From NCBI GenBank assembly GCA_013398955.1, contig VWPU01017519.1, forward strand, positions 1 to 64,000: a stretch of DNA of 64,000 nucleotides, in the 5' to 3' direction. The stretch's first letter is position 1, and each line of letters starts with the position of its first letter. Position numbers and translations under genes: made by a program. The notes beneath the pieces are model-generated. The model was given only the letters and a program-made list of their open reading frames with translations, was not told the origin of the DNA and made no database searches. This DNA is from Callaeas wilsoni (Eukaryota > Chordata > Aves > Passeriformes > Callaeidae). Below are positions 26,591 through 39,560 of this stretch, piece by piece.

Positions 26591-27460
26591 AGAGCTCCGG
26601 TTAAGCAAGAGTCCCCCAGCAGAGGTGAGGAAAAGAAAAGAGGCCACAGTTTCACCTGAAGCAGTTTTGGGTTTTTCCCATGCCCGTGGTAGCTGGATTG
26701 GTCCAAATGCAAAGCAGGTTTTCTCGGGAGTCGCTAACCCCAGGTAAAGGTGCACGGACCAGCAAGGACCAGCACTGGCCCTCGAGCACACCAACAGGTT
26801 TGTACAACACACAGGACACTCGCTGAGGGAGACCCAAACCAGCCACGGCAGAGTGGGAGGGCGCACAGGCACCCGTGGCAGTGGCGTGAAGGTGGCATGA
26901 AGAATGGCTGCAACGTCAAACCAGATGGTCAAAACTGGGTCCATCACAGCCCCAGGCAGCAGCATCCGCCCCAGGCAGACACAGCCAAGCCTGGACACAC
27001 TTTTGTTCCACAGTTTCTCACATTTACTCCCCTCTGCCATGCACCCACCCCAGCAGCTCACGGTCTGCTCTGTCTCTTCCTTCCCTGGCTTTGTGCAAGC
27101 TTTGGCCACAGCTACTGGCAGCTCTGGGTCCCTCCTGGGGACTGGAAATTGCCAAGCGTCATGGTCCTGCTAAGCCACGGGATGCACCTGGGCTCCAGGA
27201 ACCTTGGGTAGGACATGGCTCTGGAGCGTGGTGGCAGAGCTTTCCCAGGAAAAACAAACTCTTCGCCAGCCCTTGGACAAGGCTGCAGGGAGCCCTGGAG
27301 CTCCACCCTCCTCCTCCTCCTCCTATTCCTCCTCTTCCCTTCCTGCAGAGCGTACAGCCAGCCACTGCCCAGCTGATGCTGCGGCCATTCCTGGGCTCTG
27401 TGGTCCATCTTCACCTGGATGCCCAGCCTGCCCTGATCCTGGCGATGAGCTGAGTGTGTC

Positions 27461-30400
27461 TCAGCCGCCTCCGGTGGTTTTCAGCTTGAGCACCTTGGAA
27501 AGCGGCTCCTTGGCGCTGGAGTAGAACAGGTAGGAGCCCTCAGCGGTGTGAAACGCCTCCCAGTCTCTACAGCCGACCGTGGGGAGGTGGTGGGCTGCCA
27601 CGAAGCCTTCGTAGCCTTGCCACCTGCACAGGGAAGGCAGTTAGCTCCTGGGGCGTGAGGTGGGCACCTGGGAAGGGCAGGGAAGCTGAGCCATGGGGCT
27701 GCCATCTCCCATCTCCCTGCTGTGGTTCAAGGTGGGATGTCCCTCACCGGGGCTTCCCAATCCTGCCTGAAAACAGGGAACAATCCTATCCATGCTCCCT
27801 GGGCAGGTGCCCGTGCAGGGTCGTTCCTGCTGGGAACAACCCCCAAGCCCCCCACGCCTGCCCTCTGCAGTACCTGTAGATGATACTGTTAACGGAGAAG
27901 GTGAAGCCATCGAAGGAGTTTGCTACCACCAGAAAAGAGTCGTCTCCCACTGAGAAGAACTCCCAGTCCAGGGCACTGGGGGTGAAATAAGCAGAGGGGC
28001 AGGTGAGGTGACCCCTGTGTGGTCAGTTGAAGGAGGGGCTGTGTGTCCATGGGGTGGAGCCCACCCCACCCCAATCTCTGACACCCTGATGACACACAGA
28101 AAACCCTGCTCTTCCCAGGCTGTTCCTGAAAGAAATTCACCTTCATTCCCAAATCTAGGGCCTTCTCCCAGCTCTCACCGGGATTTGGTGCCAAGAAGCC
28201 ACCACCCATCACCCTTCCCTCCAGTCTCAGTCCCTGGGAGCGTGAAAGCCTGCAGGAACCCCCCAGGAGACAAGCGAGTATAGTTTTAAACTAAAAGGGG
28301 AGAGGCCCTGGCACAGGTTGCCCAGCGAAGCTGTGGCTGCCCCATCTCTGGAAGGGTCCAAGGCCAGGTTGGACAGGGCTTAGAGCAACCTGGGCTAGTT
28401 GAAGGTGTCCCTGCCCATGGCAGGGGGTGGAATGAGATGGGCTTTAAGGGCCCTTCCAAGCCAAACCAGTCTGGGATTCTATGAGACCTCTGGGTTGCTC
28501 AGGGGAAGGATGTGGACCCAGGAGCACCCTGAATCCTTGCACAGGTACCTGTAGGTGAGAAGGTCCTGGAATTTAACAAACATCTGGGCTGTGATGTTCA
28601 GCTCATAGATGGAGGAGTTGATGGCATAGAAGTTGGAGGGTGCTGGCATCCCGCTGTCATAGCTGTGGCTGTTGGCAACAGCCAGAAAGATTCTGTCCCC
28701 AATACGAAAAACCTCCCAGTCAGCTGCACCAAATGTCTGTGGGGAAGGAGGCCGTGAGAAGCTGGATGTGGCTGCCCTGTCTAAACACAGAGAGGGGACT
28801 GAGGAGCAGTGGCCAAGCCTTACCAGGATAGACTGGAAGAGCTGGAAAGAGCCACTGAGCCAGATGTAGATGTGTGAGTAGATCTTAGTGGATGTGCCAT
28901 TGAATGTGTTAGCTACAGCCAGGAAGGAATACGGTCCGATGGTGAAAAATTCCCAGTCGTAGGCTCCAGAGGTAGGAATGGTCTGGTTAGTTTCAAACAG
29001 CCCTGTCCTGGGGTTCCACCTGTATATCACGCTGTCTATATTGTGGTTGTTCCCTGGGGGAGACAGACGGACAGATGTGCACCATGAGGGAAAGCAATTC
29101 CTGGTTTGTGTAAGAAACAAGATCCAGAAACGGGCTCAGCTACATGAATATTTGCCAGCAGGTCATGAGGCTGTTTGCAAGTGACCTGTTGCTCCCCAAG
29201 AAATAGCCAAAGAGATTCGACAGCCCCCATCCCTACCCAATGACCCCCTCCATCCCTACCTAGTGTCTCCATTCCTAGAGCCTCCATCCCTTCCTAGAGC
29301 CTCCATCCCATGGAGCATACCAACAGCTTGTCCCAAGTGCATGGTGGTGGCTTTGTGGCAGCCCTGGCAGAGGAGGGACAGGCAGGTGCTTTATCCCCAC
29401 ACAAGCAGCACTCCAGATGCACTGTGCCAGCATCCCAGGGTGGACAAGCTCTGCTGGATGTCCCACAGGGTGGCCCTGTGTAGTGGGGCCAGTCCCAGCT
29501 GTGTCCCCTAAGCTCCTGACATCGGGGGCTTCCCCCCTGCTCTGAAGCACATGTTCCATCCAGCTCCTGGGCTCTGCTTGAGCATCTTGACCTCATGCCT
29601 GTGTAGGACCCAGCTGGCTTTAAATCCTCATTGCAACAGGGACTTGGGCAAAGAAAGGCTGCAGGAAGAATGGGAATGGCCACAAGGATAAGTGGCAGCT
29701 CCTCAGGGACTGACCCTCCAGCCTCCTCTAAGGGAAACATCCCCAGTTTGGTTAGGCCATGATGGTCTTAACCCCAGCACGATGTGCATGGCTGCCAAAG
29801 GGACCACCCTGCCACAAGGGTAGGTCTCATCCAAACCGGTCCTGATGGAGCCCAACAGGTGACACAGGGAGTTTGAGCCCAGCTCACAGGTGCCCAAGCA
29901 GCCTGCTGCCAGCTCTGAGCCTGGCGCCAGAGGAGCTGATGCCCCTTGAGCCAGCCCTGATGGCAGGGAAGGAGCCCACTGGCCCATCATCTGAACCCAG
30001 CTGGGGGCATCCCGGAGAGCCAGGGCTGTGCTATCAACCTCTGCACCGAGGGGTGCACATCCCAACCCAGAACAACTCATGGCCTGGGAGGGAAATGAGG
30101 TTGGATCATGTTGAAGGGTATCCAGGGAGGGACGGCAGCAGGCTGTCACTCAGTTTCCTGTGTGCTCACAAGGCCAAGGATCTGGCTTCACAAAAGGCTC
30201 AACCCCTGGTACCACCAGGTTATGTAGTATTGGAAATAAAAATGAAAAGAAGCAGAAAGATTCAGCACAGACACTGTCCTCACTCCTGTCCTTGTCCCCT
30301 GCAGTCAGAAACCCAGAGGGTGACTGTCAGCCACTTCCTCAAAAGCTTTTCTCTCCTCTGCAAGGCTTCGGGCTTCCTGAGGGGCCCCAGGCTCGCAGCT

Positions 30401-33400
30401 GTGTGCACACCTCCCTGGCTTTGCCCTGCACGCCATCCCACCAGTGGATGCACAGGGAACATGCTCTGAGCAGGGCACCTGCCAGGGTCCCAAATATTCA
30501 CCCCAGGGCCTGTAGGGAATGTTGAGGAATATTGCTTTGCCCTGCACTCCGTCCCACCAGTGGATGCACAGGGAACATGCTCTGAGCAGGGCACCTGCCA
30601 GGGTCCCAAATATTCACCCCAGGGCCTGTAGGGAATGTTGAGGACTGGGTACCTTCTCTGTGGTTGACCACAGCAAGGAAAGCCTCTCCCTCAATGACAA
30701 AGGCCTCCCAGTCCCTGGCGCTGTGCGTGGTGATCCGCTGGTACGTGATGAATTTCGCTTTCCTGCGGCTCCACTTGTATATTACAGAGAACTCCTGACC
30801 CCTCTCGTTCTGCTCAAAATTCGCCACTGCCAGGAAGATCTGGAAAAGGAAAAGCCAGGACAGCTTGGTTTTCTCCTCTCAAAGGAGCATGGACAAGAAA
30901 ACGCAGGGGGAAGTGGGATGGAGGGCAAGGGATGGAGGTGGCTGGTGTGAGACAAGACAGCCCTGGCTGGGGTCTCTGAGCTGTCCCCAAGCAACACAAA
31001 GTGGGGACAGAGACCCAGTGGCCTGGGGGGTCTTTGTGCATGGCAGGGGCAGAACTCGTAGCCAGCAGCCTCTTAGACAAGGGGAGGGAGAGCTGAGCTG
31101 TTTCCACTCGCCCCTCCAGCCCCAGGAATGGGGAGCATGGACGTGAAATGCGCTGGGGAAGGAGGGAGGCTCGGCTGTCAAAGCCTCCTGTGGTGGTTCA
31201 GAACAAAAAAAGGCAGGTATGATAATGATAACAACGACAACAATGATAACAATTCCCTGAGACAAAACATTTTCCAGACCAAGAAGCCCCTGTGCAAGTG
31301 TAAGAGACAAGTGTGGTGCAGCAGAGGTGGCCAAGTGCAAGGCAGGGAGCCCATCCAAGCTCTGCCACGCTGGCTCTCCGCCACTCCAGCGTCCTTCCCA
31401 TGGAGTAGCAGAGATTACCCTCCTGTTTGGGCCACAGAGAGGCACAGGGCCACAGCCCACAAGGAGGAAAGAGTCAGTGGGGATGTCTCCTGCCTCCTGG
31501 CCTGTACAGGACCCTGCCAGCACCAGCCTGGGGCTTTGTTCAGCCAAGGAGCAGTCACCTCCAAGGACAGCACTGTGCTGTGTGCCCCTGCCCCCCCAGA
31601 GAAGGTCAATCCCCAGCTCTGCTCTCTCTGCAAGCATCAGTCCAGGGAGCCCATTTGGGGCATCTCCAGAAACAGCTTCAGTGGGAAGAGAAACACCTGG
31701 ATCCAGCCCTACAACCCAGGAGTCTAAAGTCCCCTGGTCTGCACTGACAGGCATCACCAGGAGCCCCCAGCCCCCAGCCTGGCGGAGCAGCAGCAGATCC
31801 CAGAGCAGTAACGAGGTGCTGCCACCCACAGAGGTACATCCCACCTGCCCCGCGAGTGGGGAACCTGGGCTACTGGAATCACCAGTACTGGAGTGTACTG
31901 GAGCTGCTGGTGTAACACCTCTTTGGCCACCACCTCCACGAAGAAATGCACCGAGCTGATGGGAAGCACCTTGAGACTCCCCAGTGTTCCCATCTCCTGC
32001 CTGTGAGGATGCAGCTGGAGTGATGAGGAGCAACACTGATCGGGATGTCAGGCACATTCCCAGCCCAAAGCCAGCGCTGCAACACAGCTGCACTTTCAGG
32101 CCTTCTGCAGAACCCCATCAGGGACAGTCCCCACCACTATGTTCCCTTTCAGAGACGGTGCCCAGCATCAGCTCCCCCCGCCACCAACGGGACATGGCCT
32201 GTTTGTACCCAACCAAGCAGGGATGTCGGTGTCACCAAGCCTGGAGGCAGAAGTTTTGCCCATCCCTCTGTACCCTGGAGCACGTGGCTGGCAATGGGGG
32301 AGCCCTGCAGTTGTGGATGCTGAAATGCTGTTAGCAGGGAACTTTTCTCTTCTTGCATTCGTTCTGTGAGAACTTTTCCTTTGCTGTGTAAGCTATGTAA
32401 ACAATAGATAGGGTTTTTGTAAAGAGCATTCATATCTGGTATCTTCTGACCTTGTGTACATTATATTAGGACAAAACATTTCTAAGTGGGTGTCTGAGAT
32501 TTTGATCAATCACCGTAGGAGAAGTGTGAGCACTGTTCAATCGCTTTATGGAACTAGAATATATAAATGGTATTGTAAATTTAATAAATAATTCATACCC
32601 CGCTCTGACTCCTGCCTCGCTGCATCTCTGAACCCCTGCTTGGAAGCCCACATGCAGTCACTCTGGTGACAAAGCCAGACTGGGTCACGACAAAAAGGGA
32701 ATAATCCCAGCTTCCCTGGGAGCCCTGCACAGAGCTGGCTCTCAGCAGATGGCTTTCCTGGGGCTCCTCCAAAGTGACAAGTAGCTTCCCAGGGAGAGGA
32801 ACCAGGCAAATCCTCTGCTCAAGTCCCAAGGCAGATTGCCCAGGGGAGGAGAGGTGGCTCCGAAGTCCTGGAATAATTTAAAAGCAAGAGAGTTTTAAAA
32901 TGCAGCAGGTTGGACTCAGTGGGTCTCGAGAGGGAACTGCAGGCTCTGATGTCTCTTTAAGAACACAGGTAGATCTCTGAGATGCAGCTACCTACTGTGC
33001 CAGGTGCTGGAAATGGCCTGGGTGAATGGAGCTGTGTCTTAGCAAAATAATAGAACACAGCAGGCAGTCCACAGATGAGCCAGCAGTCCCTGCAGAGACC
33101 CGGACCATGTGTATCAGCATGCCCCCACCAAAGACAGCAGAGAGAGACATTCACTCCCTAAACCACGCCCAAGACTCGGGGCTTCAGAGGAGCCAGTGTT
33201 GGGCAACTGCCATGTCATAAACTGAAACACGGGGGCACCTTCCTGGCAGACTCACCTTCTTCCCAATGGTGAAATATTTCCAGGACTGAGCTTGGTAGGT
33301 GGGGATGTTCTGGTAGTGCACAAACTTCCCGTCAGTCCACCTGTAGATGGCTGATCCCGGGGGCGTGATCCGGTTGGCCATGGCTGCGAACAGTCCCACC

Positions 33401-36400
33401 TTTGGGATGGTGAAGACCTCAACGCCCATCGTCTCCGAGTTGGTCACCAGGTTCTGGTATTCCTCCACGTAGTCCAGCCTTTGTTGGACTGGGAGCCCAC
33501 AAAAAAGAGGGATGGGGTTAAAACCAGGTGATTTTAGCTGGAGGGGGGCCCCGCGAGGGCTGGCTCAGTGGCACTTGCTGCTGTGCAGAGATTTGTGGGG
33601 CAAATGAAGGTCTGGTGTCACTGGGGGTGAAGGGACAAACCAAGGGGTGGTAAGAGGCTGACTCCACCTCGATGGGCAGCACATCCAGTCCCATCCATCC
33701 CAGCAGAAAGCAGAGATGTGTCCTTTGGGAGCAGGAAAGAGCCCCATGCCACAGATTTTGATCGCTTTGATATATTTATCCTCAAGAGAACAAGGAGGAG
33801 ATGACAGGAGGAGAGGTTAGAGAAGACTAAGACAGAATTAATGCCAGAAATTGGAGCAGAAATCTCCAGAGTGGCCCCGAAGGCAGATGGATGGGCACTG
33901 GAAGGGACAAATGGCAGGAGAAGGGCCACTGTTGGTGGCACCAAGGGGTGCAGGTCAGTAAGATCCCAGCATGAGGTCTCCTTGGAGAAACAAGGACACA
34001 GTGCCAATCCTGATGACTTCCAGAGGTGGGGAAGGATAGGGGGTCCAGTCGCTGCTAGCTCCTGTGGGGAACAAATGGCTCATCCAAACCCACCCTGTGG
34101 GTATCAGCAGAAGAAAAATGCTGGGAAAGGAGGGAAGGGAAGGACAGTTCAGTTAGGGGCATATCCCATCCTCTGTGTCCTCTCCAGGGATCCTGGGCAG
34201 ACAGCCTGGAGCGAGTGGGAGAGTGCCAGTGGATGAAATCCATGTTATTACTGAAGAACACCCATCCAACCCAGGCTCTGGTTGCCTTTTCCGCCTTGGT
34301 ATTCCCACTGTTTTCCTTACAAAGTGTCCCACCAGAGCCCGGATGACACTGAGACCTGTGTCTGCCACCCTCCCAATCCCCCCAATTACTTCTGATGGCT
34401 GATGGGTCTCTTTGTTTCCCCTTATCCACCCCACAAATGCTTTGGCACCAGGAGCATCAGTGCCTTTGGAAACCCACGGAAGGGAGCACCCCAACACCCC
34501 GAGCATGGCTCTCCATGGAGTGAGCTGTCCTGCTCAGACAGGTCAGGAGCTCATCCTGTCCAGAAAATCCCCAGGAGGGACAGATAATTTGGAGAAGGTG
34601 GAGGGACCACAGAGGCACTTGAATCCAGAGGTGCTTCGGAAGTGCCGTGGGTACCGAGAGCAAAGCAAAGCCTGGCCAAGCAGGGGAGAGACAGGGGGAC
34701 ACCCCAGCCCCTCACTGCTGCTGATCCCCATCCCAAGGTGGTCTCAAGGGCAAATCTCAGCTCCTGCTCTGCTGCAAGGGTCTCCTTCCCTCCCCGGGAG
34801 TGCCAGAACCTCCCCACCGGTACCTTCCAGCATGGAGACCCAGGTGCTGCCGTTGCAGAGGTACAGCCCTCGGCGGGAGGCGTTGAACCAGAACTGCGCC
34901 GTCTCCTGCTTGGTGCAGCGTGGCCGGGCCCCCAGGGTCACCTTCGTGTCAGTCTCTGGGCATGGAGAGGAGTGAGGCAGGAGCCTCTCAGTGCACACAG
35001 TGGAGGAGCGGAGAGGCAGGAGGGGTGAATGTCCTGGTCTCATCCTGATGATGGGCACCAGGCAGTGGGGGAAATGGAATCCCAGCACAAATCGGGGAAG
35101 CCACAGACTGGGAAAACCCTGTGTGGGGCCACTGACAGTAGCCCAGCTCTGCAGAGGGACCCAGGCAGGGCCACCCCGTCTTTTCAGGGAGATTTTGGAC
35201 AGGGATCCCAACACACACACACTGAGAAACAGAGGGTGCTGGGAACACCCTCTTCCCCTCTGCTCGTGCTTCGTTCCCAGCCCCATGCAAAGACCCTTCC
35301 TCACAGAGGCAGAGGCCTCAACAGGGCCGGTGCCGGGGGGGCACTGACCGTAGGGGTATTTGAGCACCTCGTTGCTCGCTGCCTTTGCAGGGACATCCTG
35401 GAGGACAGTGGGGACAGACAGCGTTGCTACTTTGAAGTTCACGGCGTGGCATATCCGAGGGGTGGCATCGGCTCCTGGCAGCAGGACAAGCTGTCTCAGC
35501 AAGCCCTGGGAAAGTGGGAGCAGAGGGATGGAGATCCAGCAAGATCACAGAATGGGAACTGCAGGTAATTCATGCGTTGGATTTCCTGCCTGGCTTCTGC
35601 TTGTTGCCCTCCCTCCTGGGATGCAGAAGTGTCCATGGGATTCATGCACATTTATCAGACCCCAGATGCCCAGCTGGGGCAATCTAACCGCTGGTGTGAG
35701 GGGAGCATTGCCACGCGGCTTGGAGCTGCAGCTGCCTTTCACTGCCTCCACACAGGAAGGACCCACGGCCACCTCTGCTTCCTGTGCCATGGCCCAAGTG
35801 TAGTAGACGTGCCAGTGTAGGGGACTCAGAGAGGGCTGTGGGTCATGCCACAGCCAGCCACGAGCACCCTCGGGCATGCCTGGGTACCCCCGGACACCCC
35901 ACACCATGGGGCACCTACCGTGAACACGCCCTTCCTTCTCCGCCTGTTGCCCAGGTAGAAGCTGGCTCTCCTCACCGACAGCGAGGCTGGAAATGGTGTC
36001 TCCATCACCCTGGGGATGGGCAGAGAAGAGGTAGGGAACAATTTCACAGCATCTGCTGGTGGCCGGAGGAGCCGCTGGAGGAGGAACATCACCCTGCCCA
36101 CGCTGCTGAGCCCCTCACCGCTGTCCCCAACCTACACATCCTTGGGGATGCTGCAGTCCACTGTCAAGGAGAAGGACTGGCCGGAGACAGCCAGGATGAG
36201 CGTGTGCCACTGGTTGTCGGAGAGGGAAACGTTGGGGAAGGTGACGCGGGTCTGCCAGCCGCCGGCGCGCTCCTGGCTCCAGAAGAGGAAGTGGAGCCTG
36301 TCGGGGGCGTAGCGCAGCCCCACCAGCACGCTGGGGCTCTCCTCCACCATCAGCGTGAAGATGTACTCGTTCCTCTGCGGGACGGCACGGGCTCTCACCT

Positions 36401-39195
36401 GCGGGGCCGGGCCGGGCCGCGCCGTGCCCGGCCGGCCGCGCTTACCTTGGCGGGGACGCTGAGCACCCGCAGCGTGACGATGATGGAGAACTCCTCGGGG
36501 AAGCGGTCGCAGTGGATGAAGAGCCGCGAGGCGGGGAAGCCCAGGGCGCGGGGCCGCGAGGCGGAGAGCTGGAAACCGCGCACCCCCTGCACCTGGAACA
36601 CCCGCATGCCGCGGGCCAGCCCCCCGGCCGGGACCGCCTCCGAGAGGATGTCCAGCGGGCGCAGGTCTGTGCCAAGAGACAGCGGGGCACGTCACCACGG
36701 CGGAAGCCGTGCCACCCCGTCCCGCTGTGGGATGGGGTTGCCACAGCGCTGGCTGAGCTGCTCCACAGCAGCAGGATGTCCTGGCGTGCCGCAGTAGCCT
36801 GCTGGCCCTTGCCTGGGGTCTGCCCCGAGCCCCTGATCCAGGGCCAGAGGCAAGATTTGCGGTTCAGACACAAGGCTGGCATCTCCATCGCCACAGCGGG
36901 AGCACCCAGTGTGCAGGACCATCCCACGGATGCAGCTCTGAATGCTGACGCTGGAGCTAGGACCTGCCAGCCAGGCAGCCCCAGGCTGCCACCAGCTTCC
37001 TCGGGATCCGCCGGCATCAGCAGCCGGAGCCAGGAGAGCAGGCGGGGATCCGGTACCACAGATCTGCTCTCGAGGCAGCCCCCCGTCCCCATCTCTGTCC
37101 ACAGGGCAGTGGGGACAGCTCTATCCCTCCAGTCCTGGTTCAGGCTCTCCCAGCCCAGCCCTAATTGCACACACGCACACGCACTCTCCCAGCAGGCACC
37201 AAAACCACTCATTATAAATAATTACCCTCTCCCCAGAGAAGAAAACGCGGTGCCCAGCCCCAGGGCATCGCCCCGGTGAGAACACACAGCACAACAGCAC
37301 CAGAAAGTGCCGCTCCACAGACCAGTGCCAGGTCCAGCCTCTCGGCACAGGAAGGGCTGTACCAGCTATGGAGACTTCTCTGACCTTCCTGGCTTTGGAC
37401 TCTCCTGTTTTTATTTTTTAATACTTTTCTGGCAGAGAAGGGAGATGATGCCCAAGAGATGAAGCAGCACTTGGCTACACTGAAACATCCCTGATTCCAT
37501 CCACCCCGCTGAGACCTGGCTTTTAGCTCCAATTTGTACTAATAAATCCGGGCTGCTGGGGCACAGCGGGAGAGCTGGGAAGGAGGGAGCTGGGAGCAAG
37601 GCTGGGCTGTGTGTCTGAATCCAAACCAGCTGCAGAAGGGAAGCGCTTCCTCCAGACACGCCTGGCCAGCCCAGTTCCAGGTGGGCAGAGCAAGGAGGAA
37701 TCTGCTCTTGTGGCTCCATCCAGCCCAGAGCAGGGAGATCAGTGAGGTCCTTCCCACCCTGGCTGCTCTGTGTGCCCCCTGCCTGCCCCACTGCTGGTTT
37801 AAGCTGTTCCTAAAGCAAAGTCTTGGTGAGGGAGTTTTAACTGGAACAGCTTATTTCAGAAATGCATCACTCGCGTAACGGCCAGTTCCCATTTTTCCCA
37901 GCAAGAAGTAGAAGCTGAATTCAGGCTTGGATTTGCAGAGGGGTTTAGAAGCCCCCAATTGCCCCTGAGATGGTGAGGATGAGCTGAGGGAGAACTCAGC
38001 TGGGACTGGAGGTTGTGGGCCAGGAAAGGGCCAAGTCCTAAAACCAAACCCAAATCCCTAAATCCAAAGATCTGCGTCCCAATCTGCTTCCCACATCCAT
38101 CGCTGCTAAGGCTGGGAGAGCAGCTGGGGTGCTCCAGCCCAGCTTGGGCAGCAAAAGCCGTGTCAGGGGGCTTCGTGCTGGGGTCCCCAGGATGATGCTG
38201 GGGCCTCGGCAGCCCCAGGATCCCTCCAGCAAAGGCTGCTTGGGGACAGTGGGGACATTCCCAGAGAGACTGGAGCACCTTGGGGAGGAGGCAGCAGGCA
38301 GAAACTCTCCAATCTCTCCCTGATTTTCTTCTCACATCATCTGGGCTGTAACAAAATGCAAATACAGTTGCCATCAAACTGGGACAAGCCCCAAGCACAC
38401 AAAGCGTGGGCCCAAGCAGCCCCAAAAACTGAGCTCAGGCTTTGCTGCCCACACAGCACAAGCATGGGGATGGGATGGCAGAGCCAGGGCATGGGGCTCC
38501 CCTTCGGCTCAGGGTCGTCTCAGAAAGGCCACTGGAGCTGCCAGCTCCTCGGCTGGGGACAGTGGGATGGAAACTTTTGCTGCCGGGAGGGTGGAGGTTG
38601 TGCCTGTCAGAGCACAGAAGAGTCCGGGGCAGGAGGGACTTTCCAGGGGGACTTCATGGCTCTCTTCTCCTTCTTCCAGTCTTGCCTCTCCCCTCTGCCT
38701 CCAGCAGAGCCTGGGACAACGCTTGTGCCTCAGGGACAGGCACATGGCTCTCCCCACAGCTCTGACAGGGCCGGCTGCTCCCCAGTTGGCACTGTGGGGG
38801 CTGCAGGCACAGGAATGACCCCACTACCCGCTGTTCGTGGGCGCTGGCAGCCTGCAGCACCCGAGCCATCGCTGTCACTCGGTCCCCTTGAGTGGACACT
38901 GAGCAGTGAACTACTGCGGCTGGGCTGCCAGCGAGAGGCTGACCCACATGGGGCATGCCCCCCAAAACAGAGCGCACCTTCTGGGGTCTGCCCCGGCAGC
39001 GTGGCGAGCGTGCCATCCGTGGCAGCACACCAGTCGCAGCGCGTTTCCCAGCAGGGTTAACACCTGTGCCCCGGTGCAGCCCACCCGCCCTTCGCTCCTA
39101 CCTGTGCAGTGCTGCCACGTCCTGCCTCCCCGGATGAAGCCCCCGCCGCTGGCCCAGCGGAGGAGAACGATCCAGAGCAGCAGTGGCGCCGACAT
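27461..39195 (-). CDS. TSPEAR: TSPEAR, thrombospondin-type laminin G domain and EAR repeat protein (complete, 12 exons)
   Basis: Exons from 5' to 3' on the minus strand: 39195-39102, 36666-36446, 36374-36136, 36009-35919, 35505-35349, 34955-34824, 33488-33256, 30839-30653, 29053-28824, 28736-28549, 27975-27874, 27623-27461. They join in frame into 678 residues (human 669, also 12 exons). Residues 1-19 form a signal peptide ([14 protein letters not shown]...). About residues 40-265 form the TspN/laminin-G-like domain ([35 protein letters not shown]). Residues 312-678 hold the EAR repeats, seven in the family, seen as repeated DWE-F and F-AVAN motifs. Known role: secreted protein of inner ear hair-cell and hair and tooth epithelia, linked to Notch signalling; human variants cause ectodermal dysplasia and have been linked to deafness. 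Exon 3 has tandem donors two bases apart; only the distal one (GTAGGT) keeps frame. Confidence 0.96.
28297..28481 (+). mobile_element. CR1 fragment in TSPEAR intron 10
   Basis: Sense CR1 3' end, from GGCCCTGGCACAGGTTGCCC to GGGATTCTATGA, 68 bases beyond the exon 10 donor. Confidence 0.92.
29222..29312. repeat. Short tandem repeat in TSPEAR intron 9... region after exon 9 acceptor side (intron 8)
   Basis: Diverged copies of a CCTAGAGCCTCCATCCCTT unit follow one another; the interval lies in intron 8, upstream (minus strand) of exon 9. Confidence 0.7.
30418..30645. repeat. 116-bp tandem duplication next to TSPEAR exon 8 donor
   Basis: Unit one (30418-30533) and unit two (30534-about 30643) differ at only a few bases, for example CGCCATCCC against CTCCGTCCC. 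The second unit ends about ten bases from the exon 8 splice donor (exon ends at 30653). High identity means the duplication is young. Confidence 0.93.
31189..32652 (+). mobile_element. Possible LTR retroelement remnant in TSPEAR intron 7
   Basis: The segment begins TGTGGTGGTTCAG, a start typical of avian LTRs. Its right part is AT-rich with a TATA-like ATATATAAAT at 32559-32568, AATAAA at 32583-32588 and then a CT-rich stretch running to ...CCCACA, which resembles a U3-R-U5 layout. Together these suggest an LTR oriented on the plus strand. No coding region of a retroelement is recognisable and no clear target-site duplication was found, so limits and class are uncertain. Confidence 0.35.
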
Positions 39196-39560
39196 CGGGG
39201 GCCTGGCCTTGGGGGGTCCATCCACTGGGACCCCCCCGCTGCCCACTTCCCCCCGCCCTGGCAGGCGCTGCTCGGCTCAGCGCCCCGGGGGCTCTCGCAT
39301 GCTCTGCAGGGGGACCTCCCGGAGACCCCAACACCGCTCCGTCCTCCCCGGGGCCGTGTCACCCCAGGCTGCCGAACCCCGGCTCTCTGCCGGTGCTTTG
39401 CGTGGGCATCGCCGGGGTGGCGGGCAGGGGGCTGGCGGGGGTCTCCTGGGGCGGCCGCCGAGGCAGTGCCGGCTGCAGCCTGCACACAGACATTTAAATG
39501 AGAGGTCGGTGGTGGGAGAGGAGGAGTCCCGGCTCCTCCGAGAGCTTTTATCTTTTGCCC
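39100..39560 (-). promoter_or_regulatory. TSPEAR: CpG-rich region over TSPEAR exon 1 and upstream, probable promoter
   Basis: CpG density is high from the first coding exon to about 39480. A TATA-like GATAAAAG reads on the minus strand at about 39550 and ATTTAAAT lies near 39492. A start site roughly 300 bases before the ATG (39195) would fit. No other gene starts nearby. Confidence 0.5.

Noticed and set aside
35784..36797. 337-codon open frame on plus over TSPEAR exons 2-4
   Set aside because: Antisense shadow of CpG-rich TSPEAR exons; the product is arginine- and proline-rich low complexity.
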